From NCBI GenBank assembly GCA_030601965.1, contig JAUWAR010000080.1:1-5784 (forward strand): a stretch of 5,784 nt of DNA. Direction: 5' to 3'. Both the position numbers and the translations under genes were made by a program. Numbering within the stretch: position 1 is the stretch's first letter; each line of letters begins with the position of its first letter. The DNA is from a bacterium (lineage in GTDB: Bacteria > Hydrothermota > UBA3073 > JACQXS01 > JAUWAR01). Positions 4,901 through 5,784 of the stretch are shown here, in pieces. The notes under the pieces are model-generated. The model saw only the letters and a list, made by a program, of their open reading frames with translations. It was not told where the DNA came from and ran no database searches.

Positions 4901-5784
4901 TTAATGTCTCAACATTGCCTGTCTGGCTACGAGTCTCCACTTGCTATATTCTTGTCTATGTGCTTTTTTGATGCCGATAGCCTTCTCTTCTTTCATGAAT
5001 TTTCCAATAGCCCCTGCTATGGCTGCAATTTGAGGTGACGCCTTCTCTTTCTTTTTTATAGGAACCGCACTAATAAATTTATCTACAAATGTTGTATCAT
5101 AATCACCTTTAATAAAATCTGCGTTTTGCATAACCATTTCATGAAACGGGATACCTGTTTTAATGCCTCTTATCTTGTATTCTGACAATGCTCTCCGCAT
5201 TCTTGATATAGCTTCCTTGCGCGTAGGAGCCCAAACAAGCAACTTGGCAATTAAGGGGTCATAAAAGATTGGCACTTCAAAACCCTCAAATATTCCACTT
5301 TCAATCCTCACGCCAGGACCACCTGGTTCTATCAGTTCTGTAATTCTCCCTGTAGATGGGACAAAACTATTATCAGGGTCTTCGGCAGATATACGACACT
5401 CGATAGCCGCACCAGAAATATTTATATCTTCTTGTTTAATTGATAAATGTTCACCTACGGCAATATGAAGTTGTTCCTTTACAATATCTATTCCGGTAAT
5501 AAGTTCAGTAACAGGGTGTTCAACCTGTAGTCTTGTATTCATTTCCAAAAAATAAAAGTTCCTATTTTTGTCTATCATAAACTCAACTGTGCCTGCATTT
5601 GTATATTTTGATGCTTTAACTGCCGTGATTGCCGCATCACCCATCTTTTTTCTTAACCCCTCTGTCATTATTGGAGAGGGTGCTTCCTCTATCATTTTTT
5701 GATACCTGCGTTGGACAGAACATTCCCTTTCACAGAGGTGCACTACATTTCCATAATTATCTGCTATTATCTGGAACTCTATAT
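4901..5784 (-). CDS. Biotin carboxylase subunit of an acyl-CoA carboxylase, 5' part outside window
   Basis: This enzyme uses ATP and bicarbonate to carboxylate biotin on the carrier protein encoded next to it, the first half-reaction of acetyl-, propionyl- or pyruvate-type carboxylases. The visible part is 293 residues plus a TAA stop. The frame stays open to the window edge; the residues before a GTG at 5743 read IEFQIIADNYGNV, matching the family segment before HLxERECSxQRR, so that GTG is not the start. About 200 N-terminal residues should be missing, judging by the ~450-residue E. coli AccC. Visible landmarks, numbered from the edge, are CEREC (17-21) with QRRYQK after it, the ATP-grasp metal/active-site block EMNTRLQVEHP (80-90), and GVRIESG (from 157), whose Arg 159 matches the biotin-site Arg of AccC. 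A C-terminal tail of roughly 50 residues ending SKWRLVARQAMLRH exceeds plain AccC and resembles that of propionyl/acyl-CoA carboxylase A subunits. The biotin carboxylase identity is very sure; the acyl substrate cannot be told. Confidence 0.95.
   Translation of the reverse strand, partial: IEFQIIADNYGNVVHLCERECSVQRRYQKMIEEAPSPIMTEGLRKKMGDAAITAVKASKYTNAGTVEFMIDKNRNFYFLEMNTRLQVEHPVTELITGIDIVKEQLHIAVGEHLSIKQEDINISGAAIECRISAEDPDNSFVPSTGRITELIEPGGPGVRIESGIFEGFEVPIFYDPLIAKLLVWAPTRKEAISRMRRALSEYKIRGIKTGIPFHEMVMQNADFIKGDYDTTFVDKFISAVPIKKKEKASPQIAAIAGAIGKFMKEEKAIGIKKAHRQEYSKWRLVARQAMLRH

Noticed and set aside
4896..4940. GTG at 4940 as the start of the carrier protein
   Set aside because: It would overlap the carboxylase gene by 40 nt and add residues without similarity; the ATG at 4895 fits better.
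4901..5743. GTG at 5743 as the start of the biotin carboxylase
   Set aside because: The frame continues upstream to the window edge with conserved family sequence (IEFQIIADNYGNV), so the gene is cut by the edge rather than short.

Overview
All genes that can be supported lie on the minus strand, so the window reads from right to left. The base composition is AT-rich, and genes are packed with gaps of a few bases or overlaps. A TonB-family protein with a classic energised membrane anchor points to a bacterium with an outer membrane. The N-terminal propeptide of a gingipain-like C25 protease, together with many short 7-9 nt tandem repeats in the gaps, would fit an uncultured lineage related to the Bacteroidetes/FCB or neighbouring candidate phyla. 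That placement is inference; nothing here fixes the taxon.

Right part (5784-4389): the C-terminal two thirds of a biotin carboxylase, followed 5 nt later by a biotin carboxyl carrier protein with the biotinylation motif EAMKM. They are two subunits of an acyl-CoA (acetyl/propionyl type) or related carboxylase. No carboxyltransferase gene is in view. Middle part (4350-2319): two different M42-family metal aminopeptidases in tandem, overlapping by 11 nt. A promoter-like sequence precedes the first. The second M42 gene is coupled through an ATGA overlap to a TonB-family protein (2322-1723), which is followed after one base by the tRNA modification gene miaA (TTG start, 1721-795).

Left part (794-1): a 56-residue Trm112/YcaR-like zinc-ribbon protein (705-535) sits between two gaps that are each 89 bp long. 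Both gaps are filled with short tandem and inverted repeats. The last gene (445 to beyond the left edge) is the signal-peptide and propeptide part of a C25 (gingipain/PorU-like) secreted protease. Its start region and an internal stretch are built from 7-nt tandem repeats.

How the genes work together: the order carboxylase - peptidases - TonB - miaA - zinc ribbon is a tightly packed, probably co-transcribed set of mostly housekeeping genes with no single common pathway. No mobile element, RNA gene or CRISPR array was seen. The most unusual part is the repeat-rich 284-771 segment around the small zinc-ribbon gene and the start of the C25 gene. It holds a candidate phase-variable repeat and a candidate RNA switch over a ribosome binding site.
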